A stretch of DNA of 64,000 nt from Lunatimonas sp. (GTDB lineage Bacteria; Bacteroidota; Bacteroidia; Cytophagales; Cyclobacteriaceae): positions 1 to 64,000 of the forward strand of contig NZ_JAFIEU010000037.1 of the NCBI RefSeq assembly GCF_020832325.1, read 5' to 3'. The notes beneath the pieces were generated by a model. It did not search any database and was not told the DNA's origin. It worked only from the letters and a program-made list of their open reading frames with translations. Made by a program: the position numbers and the translations under genes. Shown piece by piece: positions 52,961 to 62,599 of this stretch; positions within the stretch are counted from its first letter, which is position 1; each line of letters begins with the position of its first letter.

Positions 52961-55900
52961 TCAGCGTTTGTACACGGCTTCATCGAAATTAACCAAAGTC
53001 GATGCTACCAGGGTCATGGCGGCCACCTGCTCGGGGGGAAGGCTCGAATCTCTGGGAGAATCCCCCACACCGAGTAGGCCAACGGCGGTATCCGGTGCCG
53101 ACCTAAAGTCCTCCAGCTCCGCTTCGTATAGCCTCACCAGCACGCCCAGTTCCCGTTGGGTGGGACTTCGACTGGTCATGGCTTTGAATCCGAAGCCGAT
53201 CTGCTTCTGAGGATCGGCATCCGCCCGGATCATCCGCTCGGCCAGCGCCCTGGCAGCCTCCACGTACTGCGGATCGTTCATCAATACCAATGCCTGCAAG
53301 GGAGTATTCGTCTTTTGGCGCTCCACCGTGCAGGTATACTTGTCGGATGCATCAAAGCTGATCATGGACGGAGGCGGGGAACTTCGCTTCCAGATCGTAT
53401 AGAGCCCGCGTCGGTATAGGTTTCTGCCGGTATCTTGGACGTACTCCCGCACATTGGCGGTAGCCAGCTCCTTCCACAGGCCTTTAGGCTGGTAAGGCTT
53501 GACGCTTCTTCCTCCTATTTCTCTGGTCAGCAAGCCACTTGCGGCAAGCGCATTGTCTCGGATCATTTCTACGGGAAGGCGGTAGCTGGGTCCCCGGGCA
53601 AGCCAAACGTTGTCGGGATCTTTTTCCCGCAGCTCGTCGCTCCAATCCGATGTCTGCTTATAAGTGGCCGAGGTAACCATCAACTTCAACAGCTCTTTGA
53701 CGTTCCACCCGGACTCCATGAAGTGGACTGCCAGCCAGTCCAGTAGTTCCGGATGGGAAGGGAAGGCTCCCTGATTGCCAAAATCATCCACCGTAGACAC
53801 GATGCCCCTTCCAAAGATCAACTGCCAGTACCGGTTTACCGCTACCCTGGCAGTCAGTGGGTTGTCTTGGTGGACCACCCACTGGGCGAGACCCAGCCGG
53901 TTTGGTGGAAGGTCATCCGGAAAATCCATCACAGCGCGGGGCGTGCCCGGAAACACTTCTTCGGTGGGCGCATCGTACGCCCCTCTGGCCAGAATAAAGG
54001 TGGGAAGTGGATGTTGCCGCTCCTGCATCACCATCACCTCGGGCTGGGCACTGAGGAGTTCATTCTCCTCTCCCCTGAGACGGGTCAGCTCACGGTACCG
54101 GGTCCGGTAGTCCACGTCAACAGTCAGCAGGTAGTGTTGAAATAGTTCTTTCGCTTTACCGTTACTTTGGGCAACAAGGCCGGGAGCAGGATGCGAGGCG
54201 GTATATAGGGCCTCGACTTCCAACGCCGAGAGCCTGCGGTCAAATACACTGAACTCATCTACTAGGGATCGGTCCAGCGTTTCAGCAAAATTGGTCCCCC
54301 GCTTTCCGATCTGCAGGTTGCCCGGACTACCAATGCTTCGCTTTTCTCTGCCGTAGGATAGTATACTTCTGTGTAGGTTGTCGGTTTCGATTACGGTAGG
54401 CGCCAACCGACCATTGAGGTAAATCTCCAGCCCTTCGGCTTTGCTGGACCCATCATACACCATGGCCAGGTGGACCCATTCGCCCACGGGTATCTTATCA
54501 CGGGTATGTACTTCGATGCCGTTGGCGGGCCAGGTATGGGTGATCAGGCCTCTTAGGGTACCATCTCCCGCAGCCAATAATTCGTAACCACGGAAACCGT
54601 TGGCAAAGCCGCCGGTCTTGGAAAAAATCGGCCCTTTTAGGCTGTCGGACAAGGCTTGGTACCATAGGCTGATGGAAAATGGCTCATGGCGGTCAAAATA
54701 GGCAATTTGGTTGCCCAGGTCTACGTAACTGTCCCCTACCAGCTTAACCGCTTTACCGAACTTCCCTGCCACCACCTGTAGGTCCTTATCCGTTTGGATC
54801 ACTACCATGTTGGCGGGGTTGGAAGGGTTCGCCAGGTTTTTGAACTGATTATCGACGGGGGCATCTAGGGGGTAATGTCCTACTCGGCCTGGGATGTCCT
54901 TTGGCGCAGGTGGGTTGGCCTGTATTTCCGTCAGCCATTTTTCAAATCCCTTTCTGTACTCGTCCAGACTGGGGTCCAGCGCGCGTTCCCGCTCGTTGAT
55001 TTTTTCGCGGATATAGGCGAGCTTTTCCTCCACCTCGTCGTCGGTGAGAATCAGGGTAGGGCTTGGCTCGCCCATGTAGGGCACTTGTCCGGTTTCCTTT
55101 ATGCTATTGAAAAAGGCATATAGCTGGAAATATTCCTTTTGGGACAGCGGGTCGTATTTGTGGTCATGGCAGCGGGCACATTCGGTGCTCAGCCCCAGAA
55201 AGGCCTTGCCCAGCGTATTGGCCCTGTCCGCCACATATTCTACCCGGTATTCTTCCGGTATCACTCCACCTTCCTGGCTTTGGGGATGATTTCTGTTAAA
55301 CCCGGTGGCCAATACTTGATCTCTTGTAGCATACGGCAGCAGGTCTCCGGCCAGCTGCCAAGTGATAAATTCGTCGTAGGGCAGGTTGCCGTTAAAGGAA
55401 CGGATGACCCAGTCCCGCCAGGGCCACATATTCCGCATACCATCGTCCTGATACCCGTGGGAATCCGCATACCGGGCCAGATCCAGCCATTCCGAGGCCA
55501 TGCGCTCGCCATAATGGGGAGATTGCAAGAGTCGGTCTACCAGCTTTTCGTAGGCGTCAGGGGAAGTATCTCTCAAGAAATCGTCCACCTCCTCCACGGA
55601 GGGCGGCAGGCCGATGAGGTCAAAGGATACCCTTCGTATCAGTGTCTCTTTGGAAGCCTGTATGGAAGGCTCCAGTCCTTTTTGAACCATCTTGGCGTAA
55701 ACCAATCGGTCAATGGGGTTGGCCGCCCAACCTTCGCGGCTATCAGGCGGAAGGTCCGGTTTGGTGGGAGGGATAAAGGACCAGTGGGGCTTATACTTCG
55801 CTCCCTGCTCAATCCACCGGGTGATCAGGGCAATTTCGATTGGGGACAGGGCAAGGTTCGATTCCGGCGGCGGCATGATCAGATCTGGATCGGTGGAGAC

Positions 55901-56221
55901 TATCCGATGGTACACGGCACTTTTATGGGGTTTGCCGGGCACGAGGGCATACTGTCTCCTCCCCTCCCCAAATGCGGCCAAAGCAAAGGCTTCCTCGTCC
56001 AGACGAAGACCTGCTTCCCGCTTGTTCTCATCCGGTCCGTGGCAGGCAAAGCAGCGGTCCGACAAGATCGGCTTGATATGCAGGTTAAAGTCGATCTCCT
56101 CGGGAAGCGCCGCCTCCACCTCCTCCGAAAACGGTAGGACAGACTCCCTCCGAATGGCCCTAACAACCACCGTCAGGGCTATTGCCGCTGTTAACAGGAT
56201 TTTCAACCCATACCGACTCAT
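52961..56221 (-). CDS. Planctomycete-type cytochrome, DUF1549/DUF1553, with LamG-like insertion
   Basis: 1086 residues. N-terminal hydrophobic segment (about 7-22), PSCyt1-type haem site Cys57-Phe-Ala-Cys60-His61, DUF1549/PSCyt2 (about 165-375) with LVDRLLQSPHYGERMASEWLDLARYAD's conserved core and second haem site Cys348-Ala-Arg-Cys351-His352. Residues about 445-650 form a concanavalin/LamG-like insertion (PFSISLWYQALSDS, WVHLAMVYDGSSKAEGLEIYLNG), absent from the copy at 36648. DUF1553/PSD1 follows (NRLGLAQWVVHQDNPLTARV, NTPLQALVLMNDPQYVE). The LamG part suggests glycan or protein binding outside the cell. It lies between the isomerase gene (121-base gap) and the DUF1501 gene. Confidence 0.9.
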   Translation of the reverse strand: MSRYGLKILLTAAIALTVVVRAIRRESVLPFSEEVEAALPEEIDFNLHIKPILSDRCFACHGPDENKREAGLRLDEEAFALAAFGEGRRQYALVPGKPHKSAVYHRIVSTDPDLIMPPPESNLALSPIEIALITRWIEQGAKYKPHWSFIPPTKPDLPPDSREGWAANPIDRLVYAKMVQKGLEPSIQASKETLIRRVSFDLIGLPPSVEEVDDFLRDTSPDAYEKLVDRLLQSPHYGERMASEWLDLARYADSHGYQDDGMRNMWPWRDWVIRSFNGNLPYDEFITWQLAGDLLPYATRDQVLATGFNRNHPQSQEGGVIPEEYRVEYVADRANTLGKAFLGLSTECARCHDHKYDPLSQKEYFQLYAFFNSIKETGQVPYMGEPSPTLILTDDEVEEKLAYIREKINERERALDPSLDEYRKGFEKWLTEIQANPPAPKDIPGRVGHYPLDAPVDNQFKNLANPSNPANMVVIQTDKDLQVVAGKFGKAVKLVGDSYVDLGNQIAYFDRHEPFSISLWYQALSDSLKGPIFSKTGGFANGFRGYELLAAGDGTLRGLITHTWPANGIEVHTRDKIPVGEWVHLAMVYDGSSKAEGLEIYLNGRLAPTVIETDNLHRSILSYGREKRSIGSPGNLQIGKRGTNFAETLDRSLVDEFSVFDRRLSALEVEALYTASHPAPGLVAQSNGKAKELFQHYLLTVDVDYRTRYRELTRLRGEENELLSAQPEVMVMQERQHPLPTFILARGAYDAPTEEVFPGTPRAVMDFPDDLPPNRLGLAQWVVHQDNPLTARVAVNRYWQLIFGRGIVSTVDDFGNQGAFPSHPELLDWLAVHFMESGWNVKELLKLMVTSATYKQTSDWSDELREKDPDNVWLARGPSYRLPVEMIRDNALAASGLLTREIGGRSVKPYQPKGLWKELATANVREYVQDTGRNLYRRGLYTIWKRSSPPPSMISFDASDKYTCTVERQKTNTPLQALVLMNDPQYVEAARALAERMIRADADPQKQIGFGFKAMTSRSPTQRELGVLVRLYEAELEDFRSAPDTAVGLLGVGDSPRDSSLPPEQVAAMTLVASTLVNFDEAVYKR

Positions 56222-56342
56222 ACAATTTTTTCTTATGCGGTTATTTCACAGGCTACTACCTAAATTACATTCATAGGTATTCCGGCGATATCGTTTTACA
56301 CGACCACGCAGATACCTTCACCCCATCGATTTTCTATTCCAC

Positions 56343-57335
56343 CTATTCAAACCGCTTCACATATTCTAAAAACTTCCGGGCGGTAGCATCCAGGTTTTCG
56401 ATCGATCCGCCGCCCTCCAGTACCTCGCACATTTCATAGACCAAGTACCCCTGATAGCCGATTTCCTTGAGCGCACCAATGAAGTTCTCGTAATCGATGA
56501 TCCCTTCACCCACCACCGTGGCGCGCATTACGGGTCTTTCCTCCCGGTAGTTGGTCAACGCATGCTCGTACTGATACCGGGGAAGCGCCACATAGTCAGC
56601 CAGGATGGTATTGGCCAAAAAGGGCTTCATCTTCCGTACGGAGTTTCTGATTTCTTCTTTGGACAACCCCTCCAAGGTAGGTGACCAAGCATCCCAGCCC
56701 GAAAGCACGTTGGGCAGGTTGATTTCTTGAAGCATCCAGTACATGGCATCGTGGTGAATGGCAATGTCGTGGTGGTTTTGCACCACCAAGGTCACGCCGT
56801 GCTTTTGGGCTTCTTTTCCTGCTAGGGTAATGCCCTCCACCACCATGGCATATTGCCGGTCGTAGGGAATCCCCGGGCGTTCGTAACCCGTAAAGATTCG
56901 GATCATTTTCGTGCCTAGATCATTGGCCAGCTCGGCCATCTGACCGATGTAGGCTGCCTGAATCTCCAGGTGAGGAATACCTGGCTTGTCGATCCCTGCT
57001 GTAAAATCCGAGTAGCCAGCGAGGCCCACCAAGGTCAGTCCCAACTCGGCAATGCGGGCCTTGAGCTTCCTGCGGGCATCTTTATCGTATTCCAAAATTG
57101 ACAGGTGAGGAGCCTTTGCCATGAGCATAACCCCGTCGTACCCTAGCTCCTTAGCTTTCACCAAAAACTCGTCCACCGATAAGGTGGCCTGTCCCCGCCA
57201 CAGCCCGGAGTAGCCTATAGAATGCAAACAGGTTTTGACCCGAAAGTCAGCCGGATTGCCCGTAGGCAGGGCCTGACCGAAAGATATTCCAACAGATACT
57301 AGGAAGAGACAGGCGGTAAGTAGCTTTTTGTTCAT
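56343..57335 (-). CDS. Exported xylose-isomerase-like TIM barrel protein
   Basis: 330 residues, signal peptide MNKKLLTACLFLVSVGISFG. The domain is the AP endonuclease 2/xylose-isomerase-like barrel (sugar phosphate isomerase/epimerase group): AKELGYDGVMLM, HGVTLVVQNHHDIAIH and LKEIGYQGYLVYEMCEVLEGGG, with Glu/His residues that could bind a divalent metal. Members exported like this one are frequent in Bacteroidota and Planctomycetes and some act on 3-keto-sugars or inositols; the actual substrate is unknown. First gene of the long minus-strand series running to 43612. Confidence 0.82.
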   Translation of the reverse strand: MNKKLLTACLFLVSVGISFGQALPTGNPADFRVKTCLHSIGYSGLWRGQATLSVDEFLVKAKELGYDGVMLMAKAPHLSILEYDKDARRKLKARIAELGLTLVGLAGYSDFTAGIDKPGIPHLEIQAAYIGQMAELANDLGTKMIRIFTGYERPGIPYDRQYAMVVEGITLAGKEAQKHGVTLVVQNHHDIAIHHDAMYWMLQEINLPNVLSGWDAWSPTLEGLSKEEIRNSVRKMKPFLANTILADYVALPRYQYEHALTNYREERPVMRATVVGEGIIDYENFIGALKEIGYQGYLVYEMCEVLEGGGSIENLDATARKFLEYVKRFE

Positions 57336-57463
57336 AAGGGATAAAGTTAATTTTGCTCGAACGGGAAAGTAAGCGATTAAGATAGGGTTTTATCCCCATT
57401 CCCGCAATTACTGAGAAGATTTTCGGGAGTTGGTGGTATCACTCCACAGAACGAAAGCTCGTA

Positions 57464-58666
57464 TCAGATCGATAGACGCACCTCAAAACGGGAATACTCC
57501 CCTAACTTCGACTCGATCTTCAGGGAACCCCCCATGCTGTCAATCAGGTGCTTTACCAGGGGGAGTCCAAAACCATACCCCTTTTCGCCCGCTGTCCCTT
57601 GGGTGGTTTGCTCGGTCCCTTGCTGTATATGTGCTATTTGCTCTTCGGTCATCCGAGTGCCTGTATCCGTGACTGTTACGGCCAATTCCTTTGAATTTGC
57701 TTTCTCCTTCAATCCTAGACGCACGGTAACGCTGCCTTCAGGCGGCGTAAATTTGATGGCATTGGAGATCAAATTTCCCAGTATCTGCAACAACTTGACC
57801 TTTGGGAATGGAGCTTCGGCATGCTCATCGTTTAAGTCCACCTTAAGATGCACCTGCTTCTGCTTGGCCTGTACCCCATACAGTGTCAATAATTTATCCT
57901 TCAATATCAACAGGTTGTATTCATTTTCCGCATTCAGTACCGACTTTATTTGCTCTCCATCCCGGGAAGAAAGGATTTCGTCGGCCAAGTCCAATAAGGA
58001 TTTTCCACTGTTTTGAATGATCTTGATAAACTCAAGCACATCCGTCAATTTGTTATTATCGCCCTGTTCTTTGATGATTTGAGCCAACCCGATGATTCCT
58101 CCGATCGGCCCTCTAATGTCGTGTGCCACCCGCAATTGCTTTTCCTTGGCGTTTTTTACTTCAGATTGCAGCATGCCAACGGATTTGATGATATTGAGGC
58201 GGTTGACGATTTCATCGGCGATTATTTCCAGCAACTCTACTTTTTCAGGACTAATTTGCTTGGTCTCCTTGTCCATGACACATAAGGCTCCCAGGTTATA
58301 GCCCTCTTCGGTTTTTAGCGGTATACCCCAGTAATATCGGAGGCTGGGATCGTCCGTCACATAGAATTTTTCCTTGAACCGTTCATCGCCCCGGAGATCC
58401 TTGACCTCAAACGGCTCGTCTCCAAGGATCGTGTATTGGCACACCGAATCCTCCCGGGGCATTTGCATTACAGGAATCCCCTCTGTAGCGACACTCCATT
58501 GGGTGTAGGTGTCGATCAAATTAACCAACGAAATATCCGCGCCGGCCACCTTTGCAGCCAGTCTGGTCAAGTCTTTTAAGTGTTTTTCCAAGTCGCTTTG
58601 ATCCAGGTCGTATCCGGCCAATTGGACCAGTCTTTGGAACTCGTTCTTGGGAATAGGTAGCTTCAT
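57464..58666 (-). CDS. GAF-domain sensor histidine kinase
   Basis: 400 residues, no membrane helix, so a cytosolic sensor. GAF domain about 30-160 (DISLVNLIDTYTQWSVATEG, SVCQYTILGDEPFEVKDL, YWGIPLKTEEGYNLGALCVMD), then a dimerisation/phosphoacceptor helix with His182 in RVAHDIRGPIGGIIGLAQ and a HATPase domain: N-box LGNLISNAIKFTPPEG, G1 VTDTGTRMTEEQI, G2 GYGFGLPLVKHLIDSMGG. The N-box and Gly boxes are intact. No response regulator gene is adjacent; it is an orphan kinase. The signal sensed by the GAF domain is not known. Confidence 0.93.
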   Translation of the reverse strand: MKLPIPKNEFQRLVQLAGYDLDQSDLEKHLKDLTRLAAKVAGADISLVNLIDTYTQWSVATEGIPVMQMPREDSVCQYTILGDEPFEVKDLRGDERFKEKFYVTDDPSLRYYWGIPLKTEEGYNLGALCVMDKETKQISPEKVELLEIIADEIVNRLNIIKSVGMLQSEVKNAKEKQLRVAHDIRGPIGGIIGLAQIIKEQGDNNKLTDVLEFIKIIQNSGKSLLDLADEILSSRDGEQIKSVLNAENEYNLLILKDKLLTLYGVQAKQKQVHLKVDLNDEHAEAPFPKVKLLQILGNLISNAIKFTPPEGSVTVRLGLKEKANSKELAVTVTDTGTRMTEEQIAHIQQGTEQTTQGTAGEKGYGFGLPLVKHLIDSMGGSLKIESKLGEYSRFEVRLSI

Positions 58667-58788
58667 AAAAGTTATGTTTCAACTAATTTATCAGAGAAAG
58701 GTAAACGTAAAAAGACCAATTAACAAGTTGGGAATACATAAGCGTAGTGATTGATAGCCCTAGCGGCACAGAAAGAACACCAACCCCG

Positions 58789-59883
58789 CTACTCCGATAT
58801 CGATGCTTGTTTGTCCAAAAAGTGTACAACCTGATGCTGCACGAAGGAGTTGTCATGAGGAATCAGCCTACCCAACGCCGCGTTTAACCCTGCGTCTCTT
58901 ACGTCGTGGTGGGAAAGCAACTTCAGCAGCTTGACCAGCTGCCCACCACTTAGTTGCCCCACCACCGAACTCAATTGATCCACAACCACCGGGGTCAACC
59001 GCGGTGCATCGGCGAATCGATCGATGATCAGGTCCGCTGTTCCGGGAGCTACCTGGCCCAAAAGCTGGAAAAACCTGACTTGCAAACCTTCCATACTTAA
59101 TTGATCGCTGGAAAGCGATTTTAATAGTAAATAGGCCTGGAAGTATTCATCGTCTTTCAATAGTTGCACCATGGATTCCAGTAGAGCATGATCCAACTCC
59201 GGCAGCCTAGACACCCGCTCCAATGCCCAGATTTGATCACTTTGATCCGGACTGTGGAAAATTTCGCTGAATAAGCCAGTATCCAATCGCTGTTCGGTCA
59301 GTCGGATAAGCTGCTGCTGAATAGGCCCATGAACTACCTTCCATAGCTTGTGGGTCGTGTACGCCGCACCGGGGACCACGTAATCGAGCACATCCTTGGA
59401 GGTGGCACCCGAGACACCATCCACGGAGGGATCTCCCACATCCGGGATAGCAACTAATTCCTCAAAGGAATAGTTGCCCAAGGGCAGAAAGGGATCCGCC
59501 AACAAACCATGTAGCTGCTCATATTCCGTCGGAGAAAATGGCTCGTGTTCGTATTTACTCAAAAATTCCCCATCCAACAGCTCAAAGCCCAAATACCTGC
59601 CGGTGATGTTCCAGTAGACCATTATGAACAAGGGGCGGCATTTATTGTCAAAGCAAACGCCGGTATGCAGCTCCATAAAATAATAAAGAGGTTTTCCGTC
59701 GCAGGTACTTGCCATGAAAATCTCCCCCTCGTCTAGCGAAGCATCGATCAGGTGAACTTGTAAATCGACGGAGTCTGCAATAGGTATGGTAGACGGTTGA
59801 AAATACCGGATATCTCCCCTATTTTCGGATGAAAACAGGAGTAGAAAACCCCAAATCCAAAAGCCTTTTATCCAATGTACCAT
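58789..59883 (-). CDS. Exported protein with FMN-binding (flavinylation) motif
   Basis: Unnamed 364-residue protein. Residues 1-20 are hydrophobic and look like a signal. At 155-161, DGVSGAT matches the Asp-Gly-x-Ser-Gly-Ala-Thr flavinylation motif of FMN-binding domains (NqrC, RnfG and relatives), so Thr161 could carry covalent FMN attached by ApbE. Two Cys in GVCFDNKCRPL near 76-82 and one at 61 might bind metal or form a disulfide. The C-terminal half (about 200-364) is alpha-helical with repeated Leu patterns (LLKLLSHHDVRDAGLNAALG), HEAT-like. It lies 24 bases downstream of the FAD-dependent oxidoreductase gene, on the same strand, so the two may be a redox pair. Function unknown. Confidence 0.65.
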   Translation of the reverse strand: MVHWIKGFWIWGFLLLFSSENRGDIRYFQPSTIPIADSVDLQVHLIDASLDEGEIFMASTCDGKPLYYFMELHTGVCFDNKCRPLFIMVYWNITGRYLGFELLDGEFLSKYEHEPFSPTEYEQLHGLLADPFLPLGNYSFEELVAIPDVGDPSVDGVSGATSKDVLDYVVPGAAYTTHKLWKVVHGPIQQQLIRLTEQRLDTGLFSEIFHSPDQSDQIWALERVSRLPELDHALLESMVQLLKDDEYFQAYLLLKSLSSDQLSMEGLQVRFFQLLGQVAPGTADLIIDRFADAPRLTPVVVDQLSSVVGQLSGGQLVKLLKLLSHHDVRDAGLNAALGRLIPHDNSFVQHQVVHFLDKQASISE

Positions 59884-59906
59884 GTACGTGTAGTTTGCCC
59901 GACTCG

Positions 59907-61286
59907 TTATGCCCCCGGGACGATACCACCATGTTCCCGCAACAGGCTTTTCAATTCCTTCAGTGGAACATCTGCCGGGGTAACTTGATGCCTGACAGCC
60001 AATACCGCGGCTGCAGCGGCGGCTTGCCCCATTCCCATACAGGAAGCCTGTACCCTGAGTGCTGAGTTAGCCAATCTATCACTGCTTAGACAACGTCCGG
60101 CAACTAGGAAATTTCGGCTGTTTTTGGGTATCAGCGCCCTGAGTGGAATGGTAGCCACCACGCCTTCCTTCAGAAATTCCTGGTAAATGGATTCCCCATT
60201 TCTGTGCAGATCTATGGGATAAAACGAGTAGGACAAGGAGTCCTCAAATACCTTTCCAGACACATAATCCTCGTGGGTTAACTGATACAAGCCGTCTATT
60301 CGGAAGGTTTCACGAACAGCCGTCTCCGGCTGTGCATGGATCAGCTTCAGCTTTTCACAGCCGGGGAAGGTCCTGAGCTTCCTGATCAAACTCAGTAGCT
60401 CGGATCGACCGGTAAGGTTGGCTTCGGTGTGCAACTCAGCAGTCGATGAGTCGGCCCCGTGCACATACACGTAATTATAGGGAACTGTGGGTGGGAAATT
60501 GTTGACAGATGATTCCACCTTTACTTCATCTCCAATTAGCATGTTTTGCCTGAGTCTGTTGTGGTACTCTCGGGGAATTTTTGTCAAGTCCAGAGAATCG
60601 AAATTATACCCTCCCAGCCGAAAGATGAAAGATCCCGGCTGAGTATCTTCTTCTCTCAACAATGGAAACCCCGCGATCGACGCGGCTGCCGCATTTCCGG
60701 AACAATCAATAAGCTGATTGCAAATAATCTCACGGCTGATGCCCTTTCCGACAGTGGTCACCGTCCATTTCCCTTTTTCAAAGGTGATTGCAGTGGGTGA
60801 CTCATAGTAATGTATCCTTAAGCCTGATTCCACACATTTCTCCTCGGCAATCAGTGCATAGAGGGCTCCATTTACGGTTACCTGATGCCTCCAGTGTCTA
60901 ATCGTGGTGTTATTAGGTATGATGGAGAAATTTGGGAGAATATCGTCGTTGAGTTTCACCGCTTCCATCACCAGTTCCCAGCCTATTCCCCCTACGATTT
61001 GCTTGCCCCAGGCATGGAATATACCTGGAAACGATACGCCACCGGTGGTAGTGGTCCCGCCCAGTTGACTACCGCTTTCTATCAGGGTGGTACGTACACC
61101 GGCCCTGGCAGCCTGTATGGCCGCGACCACTCCGGCAGTACCCCCGCCCACAATCAAAATATCGGTTTCAATTCTTTTTTTATCCACCTGAAAGGGGGAG
61201 GCCAGCACATCCCCTTTGGACACTTGTGGGGCGGCAAGTCCGACAGACAAGGCTCCCATTTTGGCAATCATTTCTCTTCTTTTCAC
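59907..61286 (-). CDS. FAD-dependent oxidoreductase, exported
   Basis: 459 residues. N-terminus MKRREMIAKMGALSVGLAAP is a twin-arginine-like signal (RR pair followed by a hydrophobic stretch), fitting a folded flavoprotein. DILIVGGGTAGVVAAIQAARAG is the dinucleotide-binding GxGxxG motif; ESGSQLGGTTTTGG is the family loop seen in the FAD-dependent group of DUF-type dehydrogenases. The C-terminal FAD segment reads RNFLVAGRCLSSDRLANSALRVQASCMGMGQAA. Electron acceptor and substrate are unknown. It is followed closely by the putative flavinylated protein, a possible electron acceptor. Confidence 0.85.
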   Translation of the reverse strand: MKRREMIAKMGALSVGLAAPQVSKGDVLASPFQVDKKRIETDILIVGGGTAGVVAAIQAARAGVRTTLIESGSQLGGTTTTGGVSFPGIFHAWGKQIVGGIGWELVMEAVKLNDDILPNFSIIPNNTTIRHWRHQVTVNGALYALIAEEKCVESGLRIHYYESPTAITFEKGKWTVTTVGKGISREIICNQLIDCSGNAAAASIAGFPLLREEDTQPGSFIFRLGGYNFDSLDLTKIPREYHNRLRQNMLIGDEVKVESSVNNFPPTVPYNYVYVHGADSSTAELHTEANLTGRSELLSLIRKLRTFPGCEKLKLIHAQPETAVRETFRIDGLYQLTHEDYVSGKVFEDSLSYSFYPIDLHRNGESIYQEFLKEGVVATIPLRALIPKNSRNFLVAGRCLSSDRLANSALRVQASCMGMGQAAAAAAVLAVRHQVTPADVPLKELKSLLREHGGIVPGA

Positions 61287-61411
61287 TTTTTGTTACTTTT
61301 GGGTAGGTATAGAAAAACTCTCTATCATCCTTAAGACTACGAGCAAATTAAAGAAGAAGGAGCATTATCGCTAAACCGGGCATCAAATAATCAAAATAAT
61401 CTTTTTTCAGA

Positions 61412-62599
61412 CTATTTTACGCCCGTACTAATCAATTTTCTGTTAGTAAAAACCTTGAGAATCATCTCGCTATTTCGTCCCGAAAGGATATCGCTTTCAG
61501 AAAAATGCGTCATCAGAATATCCTGATTCCCTGTTCGGTTGAAATCATAAATAATAAAAATGGTTCCGTCACTGACCTGTTGACCATCCGGATACGATAC
61601 TCCAGGCCGTTCATCAAGCAATAAGCCATCTGACCAGGAATGTCCATCATCCTTGGAAATAAACGCCATTAAGTGGGAACGGCCTATTTTCTGGTCGACG
61701 GGACCGTGCTTTACAAGCATAAGATTGCCGGAATGGAGCCTGTATATAAAAAACCTGGCGGATGGATGCTGAATCCTTGAGGGTACCACTGGCGTCCAGG
61801 TTACTCCACGATCCAAGGAGGTAGCTTCTCCGATTCCATGTTTGGTTCGTATCAACATCCACAAGGACCTGTCTTTGCGTTCCACAATCATGTGTTCGTC
61901 GTAGGACCGAAACTTGTCTGGGACGGAAGCTCCACCCCGCACCTGCCAGGATTGCCCTCCGTCAGAGGAGACCACCATCCTGGCGTTTTCTTTTTCCAAT
62001 TTCCAAAATGAAACGGGCAGCACCCACTCGCCAGTAGACAGAACGATTGGCTTACACATCATCACACCATCCGCCAGGCGTTTTGGTTCGCCCCAGGTGG
62101 GAATGTCCGTTTCAGGATCTGCGATATCCAACGCCCAAACACCTGCGGCTGTTCCCTCTGTCACCAACGTCCAGGTTCCCCCTCTTTTAGCAGCAGCCTG
62201 TGCCCAAAAGACCTTTATTTTCCCATCCGGTGCCAGCCAAATCTCCGGGTCATAGGCGCGTACAGGTCCTGGACCATCCGGATCGATAACCAACACCTCT
62301 TTCCAGGTTTTGCCTTGGTCAGTGCTTGTCGCCAATACCACATAGTTATTTAAGTCTTCACCGGGTGTAATACCCGTATACCAAACCGCCCACATACGCC
62401 CCTTGGGACTCACGGCAATACTTGGGATACCGGAAAACTTACGACTACCTAGGGCGTGAGCTTTGGAAATCTCTGCTTCTTCGATGAGCTTTGGTGGATT
62501 CAATTCTGCAAAGTTGCTTTGGGCAAAAGCCCCGTGAAAACACACACAGAAAAAAAAGAAAAGTCTAATGCTGGTCTTGAGATAGGTCATATATATCAT
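61412..62599 (-). CDS. BNR-repeat sialidase-like exported protein
   Basis: 395 residues with signal peptide (TSIRLFFFFCVCFHGAFAQ). Three Asp-box (BNR) blades are visible: STDQGKTW, SSDGGQSW and SKDDGHSW, each in the S/T-x-D-x-G-x-x-W pattern of the six-bladed sialidase beta-propeller. RKFSGIPSIAVSPKGRMWAVW contains an Arg near the N-terminus as in sialidases. The family includes exo-alpha-sialidases and other sugar-binding or cleaving enzymes, so sialidase activity is not certain. 395 residues is typical. Upstream (62600-62963) is non-coding. The gene starts at 62599; a Met at residue 4 is an alternative start. Confidence 0.85.
   Translation of the reverse strand: MIYMTYLKTSIRLFFFFCVCFHGAFAQSNFAELNPPKLIEEAEISKAHALGSRKFSGIPSIAVSPKGRMWAVWYTGITPGEDLNNYVVLATSTDQGKTWKEVLVIDPDGPGPVRAYDPEIWLAPDGKIKVFWAQAAAKRGGTWTLVTEGTAAGVWALDIADPETDIPTWGEPKRLADGVMMCKPIVLSTGEWVLPVSFWKLEKENARMVVSSDGGQSWQVRGGASVPDKFRSYDEHMIVERKDRSLWMLIRTKHGIGEATSLDRGVTWTPVVPSRIQHPSARFFIYRLHSGNLMLVKHGPVDQKIGRSHLMAFISKDDGHSWSDGLLLDERPGVSYPDGQQVSDGTIFIIYDFNRTGNQDILMTHFSESDILSGRNSEMILKVFTNRKLISTGVK

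Noticed and set aside
55139-56137. 332-codon plus-strand frame inside the DUF1553 cytochrome gene
   Set aside because: The minus strand encodes both haem motifs and conserved domains; the plus frame is a shadow.
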